A DNA stretch of 64,000 nucleotides from Vibrio quintilis (GTDB taxonomy: Bacteria; Pseudomonadota; Gammaproteobacteria; Enterobacterales; Vibrionaceae). Where the stretch lies: NCBI RefSeq assembly GCF_024529975.1, contig NZ_AP024897.1, forward strand, positions 1,736,001 through 1,800,000. The letters are read 5' to 3'. Both the position numbers and the translations under genes were made by a program. Below, piece by piece: positions 9,823 through 17,721 of this stretch. The notes under the pieces were generated by a model. The model searched no databases, was not told where the DNA came from, and saw only the letters and a program-made list of their open reading frames with translations. Every line of letters begins with the position of its first letter. The stretch's first letter is position 1.

Positions 9823-10839
9823 ATGAATATACTGGCAAAAATAAAAAAAGAATGGTTTTTGACCGGCATGGTGGCAGCGATTGTACTGGCGACCATGACT
9901 TCAGAAGTTGGCCGGACCGGCGGCGTCATTCACCTCGATAAACTGACGGGCATCGGGGTGGCAATTGTGTTTTTCCTCCATGGCTTAGGCTTGTCGCCCA
10001 AGGCGATTAAAGCGGGTGTAACCAACTGGCGGTTGCACCTTTATATCCAGATGGCAACCTTTGTGGTTTATCCGCTGATCTGGGTGATTTTCGGCAAAGG
10101 TTTTCTGAGTGCGATGCCGTCTGCACTGGCGTTCGGTTTCTGTTATCTGCTGGTGCTGCCGAGTACCATTTCTTCTTCCGTTGCCATGACCAGCGTGGGA
10201 AAAGGCAATGTGCCCGGTGCGATTTTTAATGCGTCTCTGTCGAGTATTCTCGGTGTGTTTATTACCCCATTTCTGATTCAGCTGTTTATGGGTTTTGAAG
10301 GTGTTCAGCTGGATTTACTGGCGTCTGTCATTTCAATTTCCAAACTGCTGCTGTTGCCGATGATTGCCGGACAGCTGCTGCGGCCTTATCTGGTGAAGTT
10401 CACGGAAAAACATAAAAGTGTGGTGAATAAAGTGGATAAGTACGTGATTCTGCTCATCGTCTATAACGCGTTCTGTGACTCGGTGGAAAAGGGCATCTGG
10501 CATGAATTCTCTGCCGGTCTGCTGGCGTTATCCGTTGGCGTATGTATCGTCACGCTGCTGCTGATGGTTCACCTGATTCAGTGGGGTGCGCGTCGTGTCC
10601 CGTTTGATCTGCCGGATGAAGTTGCCGCCGTGTTCTGCGGCACGAAAAAAACACTGGCAGCCGGTATCCCGATGGCTAAAGTTATCTTTGGGGCCGATCC
10701 GTCTCTGGGCATGATACTGCTGCCGATTATGCTGTATCACCCGTTGCAGATTTTCTACTGTGCGATTTTGGCCAACCGCTATGCACGGCAGAGCCAGGCC
10801 CCTGATGTGACATCAGCGGATACTTCATTAAGGGGATAA
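9823..10839 (+). CDS. bile acid:sodium symporter-like (SBF_like/BASS) transporter
   Basis: A 338-residue membrane protein with about 9-10 spans, of the SBF-like branch that includes E. coli YfeH (FFLHGLGLSP near residue 50 and LPSTISSSVAMTSVGKGN near 112 are typical). These carriers move organic anions. It is fused in transcription with the amidase: its TAA overlaps the next ATG as TAATG. Within the allantoate operon it may import oxalurate or oxamate, or expel an end product such as oxalate; the direction cannot be told from sequence. Confidence 0.8.
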   Translation: MNILAKIKKEWFLTGMVAAIVLATMTSEVGRTGGVIHLDKLTGIGVAIVFFLHGLGLSPKAIKAGVTNWRLHLYIQMATFVVYPLIWVIFGKGFLSAMPSALAFGFCYLLVLPSTISSSVAMTSVGKGNVPGAIFNASLSSILGVFITPFLIQLFMGFEGVQLDLLASVISISKLLLLPMIAGQLLRPYLVKFTEKHKSVVNKVDKYVILLIVYNAFCDSVEKGIWHEFSAGLLALSVGVCIVTLLLMVHLIQWGARRVPFDLPDEVAAVFCGTKKTLAAGIPMAKVIFGADPSLGMILLPIMLYHPLQIFYCAILANRYARQSQAPDVTSADTSLRG

Positions 10840-12128
10840 TGATGAAACGGGACAGCCGGATATATTGTCATCAGGGACCAGATTACCTGCCTTCTGCCGG
10901 AGGTGGTGTGCTGTCCGGGACCGGATTTGTATTCAAAGATCTGTTTGATGTTGCCGGTTATACCACCGGCGCCGGGAATCCGCAGTGGCTGGCGACTCAT
11001 CAACCGGCAGAGTCAACCTCGCCGCTGATTTCCGCTTTACTCCGTCACGGTGCCGAGTGCACCGGACGGGTACAGACTGATGAACTGGCTTACAGTCTCA
11101 ACGGGCAGAATATCCATTATGGGACACCGGAAAACCCGGCTGCGCGGGATTGTCTTCCCGGTGGTTCATCGAGTGGCAGTGCGGTTGCTGTGGCAGCGGG
11201 TGAATGTGATTTTGCCATTGGCACTGATACCGGCGGTTCGGTGCGGGTGCCTGCCAGTTACTGTGGTGTGTTTGGCCTGCGTCCGACCTGGGGACGCCTT
11301 GATCTGCGCGGTTGTTTTGAGTTGGCACAACGGTTTGATACTGCGGGTATTTTCAGCCGGGATTTAGCCTTATTACGGCAGGTCTGGCAGGTGTTGGCTG
11401 CAACCAAGAGTGACCCTGTCACTTATGAGGCGATCTATCTGGATACCCAATGTGCTGAAGATTTGAGTCAGCCACGTTTTCTCCGGTTACAGCAGTGGTG
11501 TCGTCAGGCGGGGTTGTCACTGGTGCACGGTGACTTTCTGACCGCGCATGGCTGGACACTGAATGAACTCAGCCTGCTGTTCCGGACGATTCAGGGATAC
11601 GAAATTATTCAAAAGCACGATACATGGCTGACGCAGAATGGCGGTAGTCTGGATCCGGCGATTTGGGAGCGGGTTGAATGGGCGCGTTCCGTGACCACGG
11701 AACAACTCGGTTATGCGCTGCAAAGACAGGCGATTTTCAAACTACAGCTGAACGATCAGCTTAAAAAGGTCAGGGCGTTGTGGGTGATGCCAACCACGCC
11801 GGGCGGGCCACCGGCGTTAACCATGCCGGCTGATGAATTGGCTATCTACCGGAGCAAACTGATGGGCCTGACCAGTATTGCGGGACTCAGTGGTTTGCCC
11901 CAGCTGCATCTGCCGATGCATGGTTTGCCGGAAGGCCCGTGTGGTATGTCTCTGCTGGGTGCGGCGAATCAGGAAGAAGATTTAATCGCTACCGGAATGA
12001 AACTGACCAATCTGGAAGAGGCAGTTGTACATCCCCAGTCTGAACAACCAGAGCCTGAACAATCACAGTCTGAACAATCATCACTGCCTTTACCGTCGCA
12101 GAAACCGGGCCGGGGAGAATCATCATGA
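10839..12128 (+). CDS. amidase-signature enzyme, AMI1-like
   Basis: A 429-residue amidase. The Ser-cisSer-Lys triad is intact: Lys33 in FVFKDLFDV, cis-Ser110 in PGGSSSGS and nucleophile Ser134 in GTDTGGSVRVPAS, with the family's 24-residue spacing between the serines. It is closest in motif order to the short indole-acetamide hydrolase (AMI1) type. Placed between a transporter and an HpxW-like oxamate hydrolase, it may cleave oxalurate or a related carbamoyl amide (inference). The last 30 residues are a Gln/Glu/Ser tail coded by a 15-bp repeat. Stop and next start overlap as ATGA. Confidence 0.85.
   Translation: MMKRDSRIYCHQGPDYLPSAGGGVLSGTGFVFKDLFDVAGYTTGAGNPQWLATHQPAESTSPLISALLRHGAECTGRVQTDELAYSLNGQNIHYGTPENPAARDCLPGGSSSGSAVAVAAGECDFAIGTDTGGSVRVPASYCGVFGLRPTWGRLDLRGCFELAQRFDTAGIFSRDLALLRQVWQVLAATKSDPVTYEAIYLDTQCAEDLSQPRFLRLQQWCRQAGLSLVHGDFLTAHGWTLNELSLLFRTIQGYEIIQKHDTWLTQNGGSLDPAIWERVEWARSVTTEQLGYALQRQAIFKLQLNDQLKKVRALWVMPTTPGGPPALTMPADELAIYRSKLMGLTSIAGLSGLPQLHLPMHGLPEGPCGMSLLGAANQEEDLIATGMKLTNLEEAVVHPQSEQPEPEQSQSEQSSLPLPSQKPGRGESS
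12036..12080 (+). repeat. three 15-bp tandem units in the 3' end of the amidase gene
   Basis: Units at 12036-12050, 12051-12065 and 12066-12080 read roughly CAGTCTGAACAATCA and code QSEQP, EPEQS and QSEQS. They extend the protein past the expected end of the amidase fold. Same unit length and position in the gene as the repeat closing puuE. Confidence 0.82.
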
Positions 12129-13732
12129 GTGATCAATATCAGACAGCATTTACCGCGCCGCATCATGTGGCGGCGCAGACCGGACAGCAAATTCTGGACG
12201 CAGGCGGAACAGCCAGCGAAGCCATGGTTGCAGCAGCAGCGATGATAGCCGTGCAGTATCCGCATATGAACGGTCTCGGCGGAGACAGCTTCTGGCTGAT
12301 CGCCAAAGCGGGTGAGCTGCCGGTTGCCATTGATGGCTGCGGTGCGGCTGCGCAGGGCGCGAATGTTACAGCGTATCGTGCGCAGGGTGAGACTTTACCG
12401 GATCACGGCGGCCCGGCTGCCATCACCATGGCCGGTACGGTCTCTGCGTGGCAGAAAGCGCTGGCAGTGAATCCGGGCCGGATGAATCTGACAGATTTAC
12501 TCTATCCGGCTGCGGCTGCGGCAGAGCAGGGGATTGAGGTCACTGAGAGCTTAGCTGCAGCCAGTGAAAAAACCCGCGACAGGCTGGGCGGACTGGCAGC
12601 ATTTGCACAGGATTTTCTGCCCGGCGGAAAAACACTTCAGCCGGGTAATAAAGTGGTGAACCCGGCGTTAGCTGCCACCCTCAGAACGTTGGCCGAAAAA
12701 GGTCTGGATGATTTCTACCGGGGCGGGCTGGCCCACAGTATGGCGCGTGATCTGGCGGCTGCGGGCAGCCCGCTGACGATTGAAGATTTTCACGCGCATC
12801 AGGCGGCAGTAACCACACCGCTGACGGCGGGGACGTCCAAAGGACAATTGTATAATTTCGGAGCGCCGACGCAGGGGGTTGCTTCCCTGTTAATTCTGGC
12901 GATTTATGACCGGCTGGCAGCTCAGGCGACAACCGAAACCGATCATATTCACCTGCTGGTGGAAGCAACGAAACAGGCTTTTCTGATCCGCGATCGCGAA
13001 GTCTGTGATGAGGGCTGTCTGACCCGGCCGCTGCAAAGCTGGCTGGATGAGACTGTGGTGCAGCAGTGTGCGGCGCAGATCTCTCTGACACAGGCTTTGC
13101 CCTGGCCGCATCAGGCCCGGCCAGGCGATACCGTCTGGATGGGCGCGACTGATCAATACGGCACCATGGTCAGTTTTATCCAGAGCATTTACTGGGAATT
13201 CGGTTCGGGTGTCGTTCTGCCGCAAAGTGGTGTGTTATGGAATATCCGCTCGCAGAGCTTTTCTCTGGCAGACTCTCATCATAATGTGCTGGCGCCGGGA
13301 AAAAAGCCGTTTCATACCTTAAATCCGGCCTATGCTGAGCTGTCTGACGGGCGGCGGATGGTATACGGCACCATGGGCGGAGAAGGGCAGCCGCAAACGC
13401 AGGCCTGCCTGTTCAGCCGCCATCATTATCAGAATTATCCGCTCAGAGATGCCGTGGTTGCACCGCGCTGGCTGTTAGGCAGAACCTGGGGAGATGACAC
13501 GCATAACCTGCGTCTGGAGCAGGCATTGTATGATCAGTGCGCTGACGCACTAAAACAGCGGGGCCACAATGTGACTCCGGTTGCCAATCAGAATGAATTA
13601 ATGGGGCACGCCGGTGCCATTGTATTGGATACACAGGGCAAGGTTGCTGCAACCAGTGACCCCCGCAGTGATGGCACCAGCTTTACTGGTGTTTGTGACG
13701 CCGGAACCCGTTTCAACGGAGAGAACCAATGA
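12125..13732 (+). CDS. hpxW: gamma-glutamyltransferase-family Ntn hydrolase, HpxW-like (oxamate amidohydrolase)
   Basis: A 535-residue gamma-glutamyltransferase-fold proenzyme. The N-terminal part (GQQILDAGGTASEAMVAAA, NGLGGDSFWLI) is the family signature. Self-cleavage would occur before Thr336 in GDTVWMGATDQYG, which becomes the N-terminal nucleophile of the small subunit; GTMGGEGQPQTQ is the oxyanion region. The DTVW context rather than TTHFSV separates it from glutathione-cleaving enzymes and fits HpxW, shown in Klebsiella to hydrolyse oxamate to oxalate and ammonia. No signal peptide is seen, so it is cytoplasmic. It overlaps both neighbours by four bases. Confidence 0.82.
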   Translation: MSDQYQTAFTAPHHVAAQTGQQILDAGGTASEAMVAAAAMIAVQYPHMNGLGGDSFWLIAKAGELPVAIDGCGAAAQGANVTAYRAQGETLPDHGGPAAITMAGTVSAWQKALAVNPGRMNLTDLLYPAAAAAEQGIEVTESLAAASEKTRDRLGGLAAFAQDFLPGGKTLQPGNKVVNPALAATLRTLAEKGLDDFYRGGLAHSMARDLAAAGSPLTIEDFHAHQAAVTTPLTAGTSKGQLYNFGAPTQGVASLLILAIYDRLAAQATTETDHIHLLVEATKQAFLIRDREVCDEGCLTRPLQSWLDETVVQQCAAQISLTQALPWPHQARPGDTVWMGATDQYGTMVSFIQSIYWEFGSGVVLPQSGVLWNIRSQSFSLADSHHNVLAPGKKPFHTLNPAYAELSDGRRMVYGTMGGEGQPQTQACLFSRHHYQNYPLRDAVVAPRWLLGRTWGDDTHNLRLEQALYDQCADALKQRGHNVTPVANQNELMGHAGAIVLDTQGKVAATSDPRSDGTSFTGVCDAGTRFNGENQ

Positions 13733-14961
13733 CCAGTCAAAACCAGTTATTTGAAACCCTGAACCCGCCACAACGTCTGCTGATGGGACCAGGACCGATT
13801 AATGCCTATCCGCGCGTCCATCAGGCGATTTCCCAGTCGCTGATTGGTCAGTACGATCCGGTGATGACCGGATATATGAATCAGGTACAGGCGCTGTACC
13901 GCGGCGTGTTTGAAACTCAGAATCAACAAACGATGCTGATTGACGGCACTGCCCGCGCCGGGATTGAAGCCGTGCTGGTGTCGGTGCTCAAACCGGGTGA
14001 TAAAGTGCTGGTGCCGGTGATCGGCCGTTTTGGTCATCTGTTGTGTGAGATTGCGCAGCGGGTCGGTGCCGAAGTCAGAACGATCGATATTCCCTGGGGC
14101 GAAGTCTGCCCGCCGGAGAAAGTGGAAGCGGAAGTGAAAGCATTTCAGCCGAAGCTGCTGGCGACGGTGCAGGGCGACACCTCAACCACAATGAATCAGC
14201 CACTCGAAGCGCTGGGCGAGATCTGTCACCGGCATGGCGTGTTGTTTTATTGTGATGCAACCGCATCGATTGCGGGCAACGAGTTGAAGGCAGACGCATG
14301 GCATTTAGATGCGGTTTCTGCCGGACTACAGAAATGTCTGGGCGGGCCTTCCGGCTCGGCGCCGGTGACACTCAGTGACCGCTGTGCCGCGCTGATCAAC
14401 CAGCGTAAGCATGTCGAAGCCGGGATTCGCGCGGCGCATCATATTCAGGGCGCAGAAGCGATGATTCAGTCTAACTATTTTGATCTGGCGATGGTGATGG
14501 ATTACTGGGGGCCGGAGCGCCTGAATCACCATACGGAAGCGACCAGCATGTTATATGCGGCCCGTGAATGCGCGCGGATTTATCTTGAAGAAGGCGCAGA
14601 ACAGGTGATTGCCCGCCACCGTCAGGCCGGAGGCGCAATGGCTGCCGGATTGCAGGCGATGGGACTGAGCCTGTTTGGGGATCAGCAACACCGGATGAAC
14701 AATGTGGTTGGCGTGTCTATTCCCGGTGAGGTTGACGGCGATACGGTGCGTCTGGAACTGCTGAACCGGTTCGGGATTGAAATCGGTACTTCCTTCGGCC
14801 CGCTGCATGGCAAGATCTGGCGGATTGGCACTATGGGTTATAACGCCCGTCAGGAATGTGTGCTGACGACACTGGCGGCTCTGGAAGCCATGTTACTGAA
14901 ACATAAAGCCCGTATTGAACCGGGTGTGGCTGTGACGGCCGCCATGGAATACTTCGGCTGA
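13729..14961 (+). CDS. hpxJ: class V aminotransferase, (S)-ureidoglycine-glyoxylate type
   Basis: A 410-residue PLP enzyme of the alanine-glyoxylate aminotransferase group. The PLP lysine is Lys202 in AGLQKCLGGPSG, with the PLP-contact DATAS motif before it (YCDATASIAGNE). The N-terminal NPPQRLLMGPGPINAYP is shared with PucG/HpxJ, which transfers the amino group of ureidoglycine to glyoxylate, giving oxalurate and glycine. Its place between HpxW-like and allantoate amidohydrolase genes supports that reaction. ATG overlaps the previous stop as ATGA. A serine/alanine-glyoxylate aminotransferase is the alternative. Confidence 0.85.
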   Translation: MTSQNQLFETLNPPQRLLMGPGPINAYPRVHQAISQSLIGQYDPVMTGYMNQVQALYRGVFETQNQQTMLIDGTARAGIEAVLVSVLKPGDKVLVPVIGRFGHLLCEIAQRVGAEVRTIDIPWGEVCPPEKVEAEVKAFQPKLLATVQGDTSTTMNQPLEALGEICHRHGVLFYCDATASIAGNELKADAWHLDAVSAGLQKCLGGPSGSAPVTLSDRCAALINQRKHVEAGIRAAHHIQGAEAMIQSNYFDLAMVMDYWGPERLNHHTEATSMLYAARECARIYLEEGAEQVIARHRQAGGAMAAGLQAMGLSLFGDQQHRMNNVVGVSIPGEVDGDTVRLELLNRFGIEIGTSFGPLHGKIWRIGTMGYNARQECVLTTLAALEAMLLKHKARIEPGVAVTAAMEYFG

Positions 14962-14977
14962 ACAGGAAGGAATGCCA

Positions 14978-16216
14978 ATGACGACAATGGAAAGCCGGGC
15001 GGCCCGCCTGATGGAACAGGCTGATATTCTGGCCGGTTACAGTGAAAGCCGGAACGAACTGACCCGGGCTTATTTAACCCCGCAGCACCGGGCCGCTCAT
15101 GATCAGCTGGCGGTGTGGATGCAGCAGGCCGGGCTGGAAACCTGGCAGGACAGCGCAGGCAATCAGTGGGGGCGTAAAGTCGCCGCTGATCCGACGTTGC
15201 CGGTTTTAATACTCGGTTCTCACAGTGACACTGTGATTAACGCCGGCAGGTATGACGGTAATCTGGGGGTGTTGCTGGCGATTGAAACACTGGCGTTGTT
15301 GCGTGATGAAACTTTTCCGTTTCACATTGACGTCGTGGCATTTGCTGATGAAGAAGGCACCCGGTTTGATACCACACTGATCGGTTCTGCGGCAGTTGCA
15401 GGTTGTTTTAAGCCGGAATGGCTGGATGTGGCTGATGCCCAAGGCATTACCATGGCGCAGGCAATGCGTGATTTTGGCCTTGATCCGGCGCTGGCAGGCA
15501 GCGATGCCCGCCAGCCGGAAGAGACGCTGGCTTATCTGGAAGTGCATATTGAGCAGGGGCCGGTACTGGAAGCGGAGAATCTGCCGGTTGGGGTGGTGAC
15601 GGGCATTGCCGGAGCAAAGCGGTTCCAGTGCCAGCTGCGTGGTGAAGCCGGGCACGCCGGAACCGTTCCGGTGAATTACCGGCATGATGCGTTGTGCGGT
15701 GCAGCTGAAATGATCAGCTGTATTGAAGCATTTGCCCGTCAGCATGAAATTGTCGCCACGGTTGGCAAATGTGAAGTGATGCCGGGAGCGGTGAATGTCA
15801 TTCCAGATGATGTGCGGTTTACCATTGATATCCGTAGTTTGTCTCAGTCACAGCTTGAACGGTGTACGCAGGTGCTTTTTTCCCGGCTGGAAAACATCGC
15901 CCATCAGCGGCAGTTGCAACTGGATTACGAAAATATTTATCAGGCCCCGGCGGTGCTGTGTGATGAAAAACTTCAGCAGCTGTGGGCATCCGCAGTTGAA
16001 ACCGTGACCCGTAAACCGCCGCATTTTCTGCCCAGCGGGGCTGGTCATGATGCGCTGGCGATGGCAGAGCTGACAGATGTCGGGATGTTATTCGTTCGCT
16101 GTGAGAAAGGTATCAGCCACCATCCGGCCGAGCAGGTACTGACGGAAGATGTACAGGTTGCGCTCGATTGTCTGGTGACGATGGTGAAAGGCTTTGCTCC
16201 CGGAGCAGGTCAGTGA
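14978..16216 (+). CDS. hpxK: M20-family allantoate amidohydrolase / N-carbamoyl amino acid hydrolase
   Basis: A 412-residue metal-dependent hydrolase. Motifs in order: GSHSDTVINAGRYDGNLGV (metal His and Asp), FADEEGTRF, HIEQGPVLE, AGHAGTVPVNYRHDA in the dimerisation lid and GAGHDALAMA. It should turn allantoate into ureidoglycine with loss of carbamate. An ATG at 14972 is only one base from the AGGAAGG ribosome site (14964-14970), so the ATG at 14978, with a 7-base gap, is the better start. It closes the allantoin operon. Closely related enzymes hydrolyse N-carbamoyl amino acids or ureidoglycolate, but the neighbours favour allantoate. Confidence 0.88.
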   Translation: MTTMESRAARLMEQADILAGYSESRNELTRAYLTPQHRAAHDQLAVWMQQAGLETWQDSAGNQWGRKVAADPTLPVLILGSHSDTVINAGRYDGNLGVLLAIETLALLRDETFPFHIDVVAFADEEGTRFDTTLIGSAAVAGCFKPEWLDVADAQGITMAQAMRDFGLDPALAGSDARQPEETLAYLEVHIEQGPVLEAENLPVGVVTGIAGAKRFQCQLRGEAGHAGTVPVNYRHDALCGAAEMISCIEAFARQHEIVATVGKCEVMPGAVNVIPDDVRFTIDIRSLSQSQLERCTQVLFSRLENIAHQRQLQLDYENIYQAPAVLCDEKLQQLWASAVETVTRKPPHFLPSGAGHDALAMAELTDVGMLFVRCEKGISHHPAEQVLTEDVQVALDCLVTMVKGFAPGAGQ

Positions 16217-16246
16217 CCTGTCCGGTGGCATGCAGGGAAGCCAGGA

Positions 16247-16663
16247 TTACAATCTGGTTTGTGATTTAGAAAGCTGATGCAGCAGGGTTGCAGCTTCGAT
16301 AAAGCTCATTTCAGTCGGATCAAACTTGTCGCAGCCCAGCTCTTTCATCATCGAAAGCAGCGCATCACTCCCGCCCGCATAGCCCATCGTCCAGTGGGGA
16401 AAGATACGTTTTTCTGTTTCCTGTACACCGATGATCACCACTGAGTGATGACGTTTGTCAGCGGCGATGGTCAGAAACAGTGCGGTGACTTCTGCTGCAT
16501 CCCCTTCCAGTATTTGTAAGAAGTAGTGATTGTCGTAGCACAGCATGCCGCAGATATCATGCTTCTGGTTGTTGGTTCTGGCCTGTTCCAGAATGTTTTT
16601 TAACTCTGACTGAGTCATCTCCCCAGAGTCGTGGCTGTAGTAAACCAGTCGAATCGTTGCCAT
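16247..16663 (-). CDS. stand-alone BLUF blue-light photoreceptor
   Basis: A 138-residue protein that is almost only a BLUF domain. The flavin-sensing residues are present: Tyr8 in RLVYYS, Asn31/32 before HDICGMLCYDN, and Gln50 in YFLQILEGD; PHWTMGYAG completes the core. The last 40 residues are probably the C-terminal helices. Short BLUF proteins of this type (PixD/BlrB-like) act through a partner protein; none is obvious here. It converges on the allantoate gene and is divergent from the VOC gene. Confidence 0.9.
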   Translation of the reverse strand: MATIRLVYYSHDSGEMTQSELKNILEQARTNNQKHDICGMLCYDNHYFLQILEGDAAEVTALFLTIAADKRHHSVVIIGVQETEKRIFPHWTMGYAGGSDALLSMMKELGCDKFDPTEMSFIEAATLLHQLSKSQTRL

Positions 16664-16780
16664 AGTTTTTTTACCACCTTCCTTTTTATGCTGTAACTTC
16701 TAATGTAGACGAGGGGTGAAAAAAGATACAAGAAACGGGGGGTGTTTTTACGGGGTTGTCTTTTGTTTGCTATTCAACGG

Positions 16781-16822
16781 ATATACCCAAACAACCTGCA
16801 TCTTCAGGTTGCTTGGGTATAT
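16781..16822. repeat. complete dispersed palindrome copy (18-bp arms)
   Basis: Arms ATATACCCAAACAACCTG and CAGGTTGCTTGGGTATAT flank a CATCTT centre, with a single mismatch between arms. It fills most of the space before the VOC gene and ends 17 bases from its start codon, so it would fold in that mRNA leader. Confidence 0.85.
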
Positions 16823-16839
16823 AAAAATAAGGAGAAACT

Positions 16840-17190
16840 ATGAATCCGGCAGCTGTTTTAATCCATGTACCTGATGTCAGTGCGGGGCTGGCCTGGTATC
16901 AACGGGCTTTTCCGCAGGCAGATCTGGTACTTTTACCGGAATTTGATTTCACCGTGCTTGATCTCAATGGTTTCGCTATCGAAATCGTTCAGGCGGATGA
17001 AAAAGTCGGCTCAGGCAAAAAGGGGACTGTATTGTACTGGTCCGTGGATAATCTGTCTGAATCACTCGCTTTTTTTCAGTCATTAGGAGCCACCTTATAC
17101 CGGGGGCCGCTTGAGATTGAAAACGGGCTGGTGATGTGTCAGCTCGAAGACCCGTTTGGCAACCTGATTGGTTTGCGGGGGCACCGATAA
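16840..17190 (+). CDS. VOC/glyoxalase-fold protein
   Basis: A 116-residue protein with the two beta-alpha-beta-beta-beta units of the vicinal oxygen chelate fold (LIHVPDVSAGLAWYQRAF at the start; QLEDPFGNLIGLRG at the end, the usual glyoxalase/bleomycin-resistance finish). A ribosome site AAGGAG precedes the ATG. Substrate unknown; members include lyases, dioxygenases and binding proteins. The first metal position is not obvious, so a binding role is possible. Confidence 0.8.
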   Translation: MNPAAVLIHVPDVSAGLAWYQRAFPQADLVLLPEFDFTVLDLNGFAIEIVQADEKVGSGKKGTVLYWSVDNLSESLAFFQSLGATLYRGPLEIENGLVMCQLEDPFGNLIGLRGHR

Positions 17191-17249
17191 CCGATCATTA
17201 AAACCGTACGGTAAGCTGTGGTGATACGGCACATCTCTCACCATCAGAT

Positions 17250-17277
17250 AAGAATTATTGTAATGATAATAATTCTT
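17250..17277. promoter_or_regulatory. Fur-box-like inverted repeat
   Basis: Arms AAGAATTATT and AATAATTCTT (perfect 10-bp dyad) are joined by GTAATGAT, and the region contains AATGATAATAATT, close to the Fur consensus GATAATGATAATCATTATC. It lies 44 bases upstream of the Cys-rich small protein gene, a promoter-proximal place suited to iron repression. Confidence 0.65.
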
Positions 17278-17321
17278 ATTTAGACTTTGTCTGACTCAGG
17301 TGAAAGTGTGGAGAAATAACA

Positions 17322-17612
17322 ATGAATTCTGAACATGTTGAAAAACAGGAATACGTACAGATCGGGATTGATATTAAAAAGCTTGAGTCCTTATTTAATC
17401 AGGGATTGCTCTGTGTGGCGGATATCCACTGTCTGAATAACGACACCAAGAAGTGTATCTGGGAGTTGTGCCTGACCGCATGCTCAAAGCGGATGGATTG
17501 CCATTTAACGCATGCTGAATGTCACGCTGACTGTGGCTGTTTAACACAGGTGAATCTGAAGCAGTCCCCCCGCAGACGGGTGCAACCGGAACAGATCATA
17601 AAGATCACTTAG
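17322..17612 (+). CDS. small Cys/His-rich protein of unknown function
   Basis: A 96-residue protein I do not recognise. Residues 31-73 hold nine cysteines (31, 37, 45, 50, 54, 60, 67, 71, 73) and four histidines (36, 61, 64, 68), a density that suggests metal or iron-sulfur binding. The C-terminus is basic (SPRRRV). No signal peptide, so it should be cytoplasmic. A ribosome site GGAG precedes the ATG and a Fur-box-like dyad sits upstream. Function could be iron-responsive metal handling or a zinc-ribbon-like regulator; neither is shown. Confidence 0.7.
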   Translation: MNSEHVEKQEYVQIGIDIKKLESLFNQGLLCVADIHCLNNDTKKCIWELCLTACSKRMDCHLTHAECHADCGCLTQVNLKQSPRRRVQPEQIIKIT

Positions 17613-17676
17613 CCTGGTTTGATGGGGGCTGGGGTTCTGGTTGTTGGTGGTTATGTGTCTGGTGAATGATGAGTAT

Positions 17677-17700
17677 GTGTCCGGCGAACAGGCCGGACAC
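17677..17700. terminator. strong GC hairpin between convergent genes
   Basis: GTGTCCGGC and GCCGGACAC pair across a GAACAG loop, midway between the Cys-rich gene and the convergent GyrI-like gene. There is no T-tract on either side, so it may work as an mRNA 3' end stabiliser rather than a classic terminator. Confidence 0.45.
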
Positions 17701-17721
17701 ACGAACTCATGACTGTTCACC

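Noticed and set aside
11043..11090. Apparent loss of the amidase lysine: GRVQTDELAY instead of the common GKT-DELA
   Set aside because: The catalytic lysine of amidase-signature enzymes is the earlier one in FVFKD (Lys33), which is present; the Arg position is not catalytic.
12125..13732. Ordinary glutathione-degrading gamma-glutamyltransferase
   Set aside because: No signal peptide, a DTVWMG rather than TTHFS nucleophile context, and an allantoin operon setting favour an HpxW-type enzyme.
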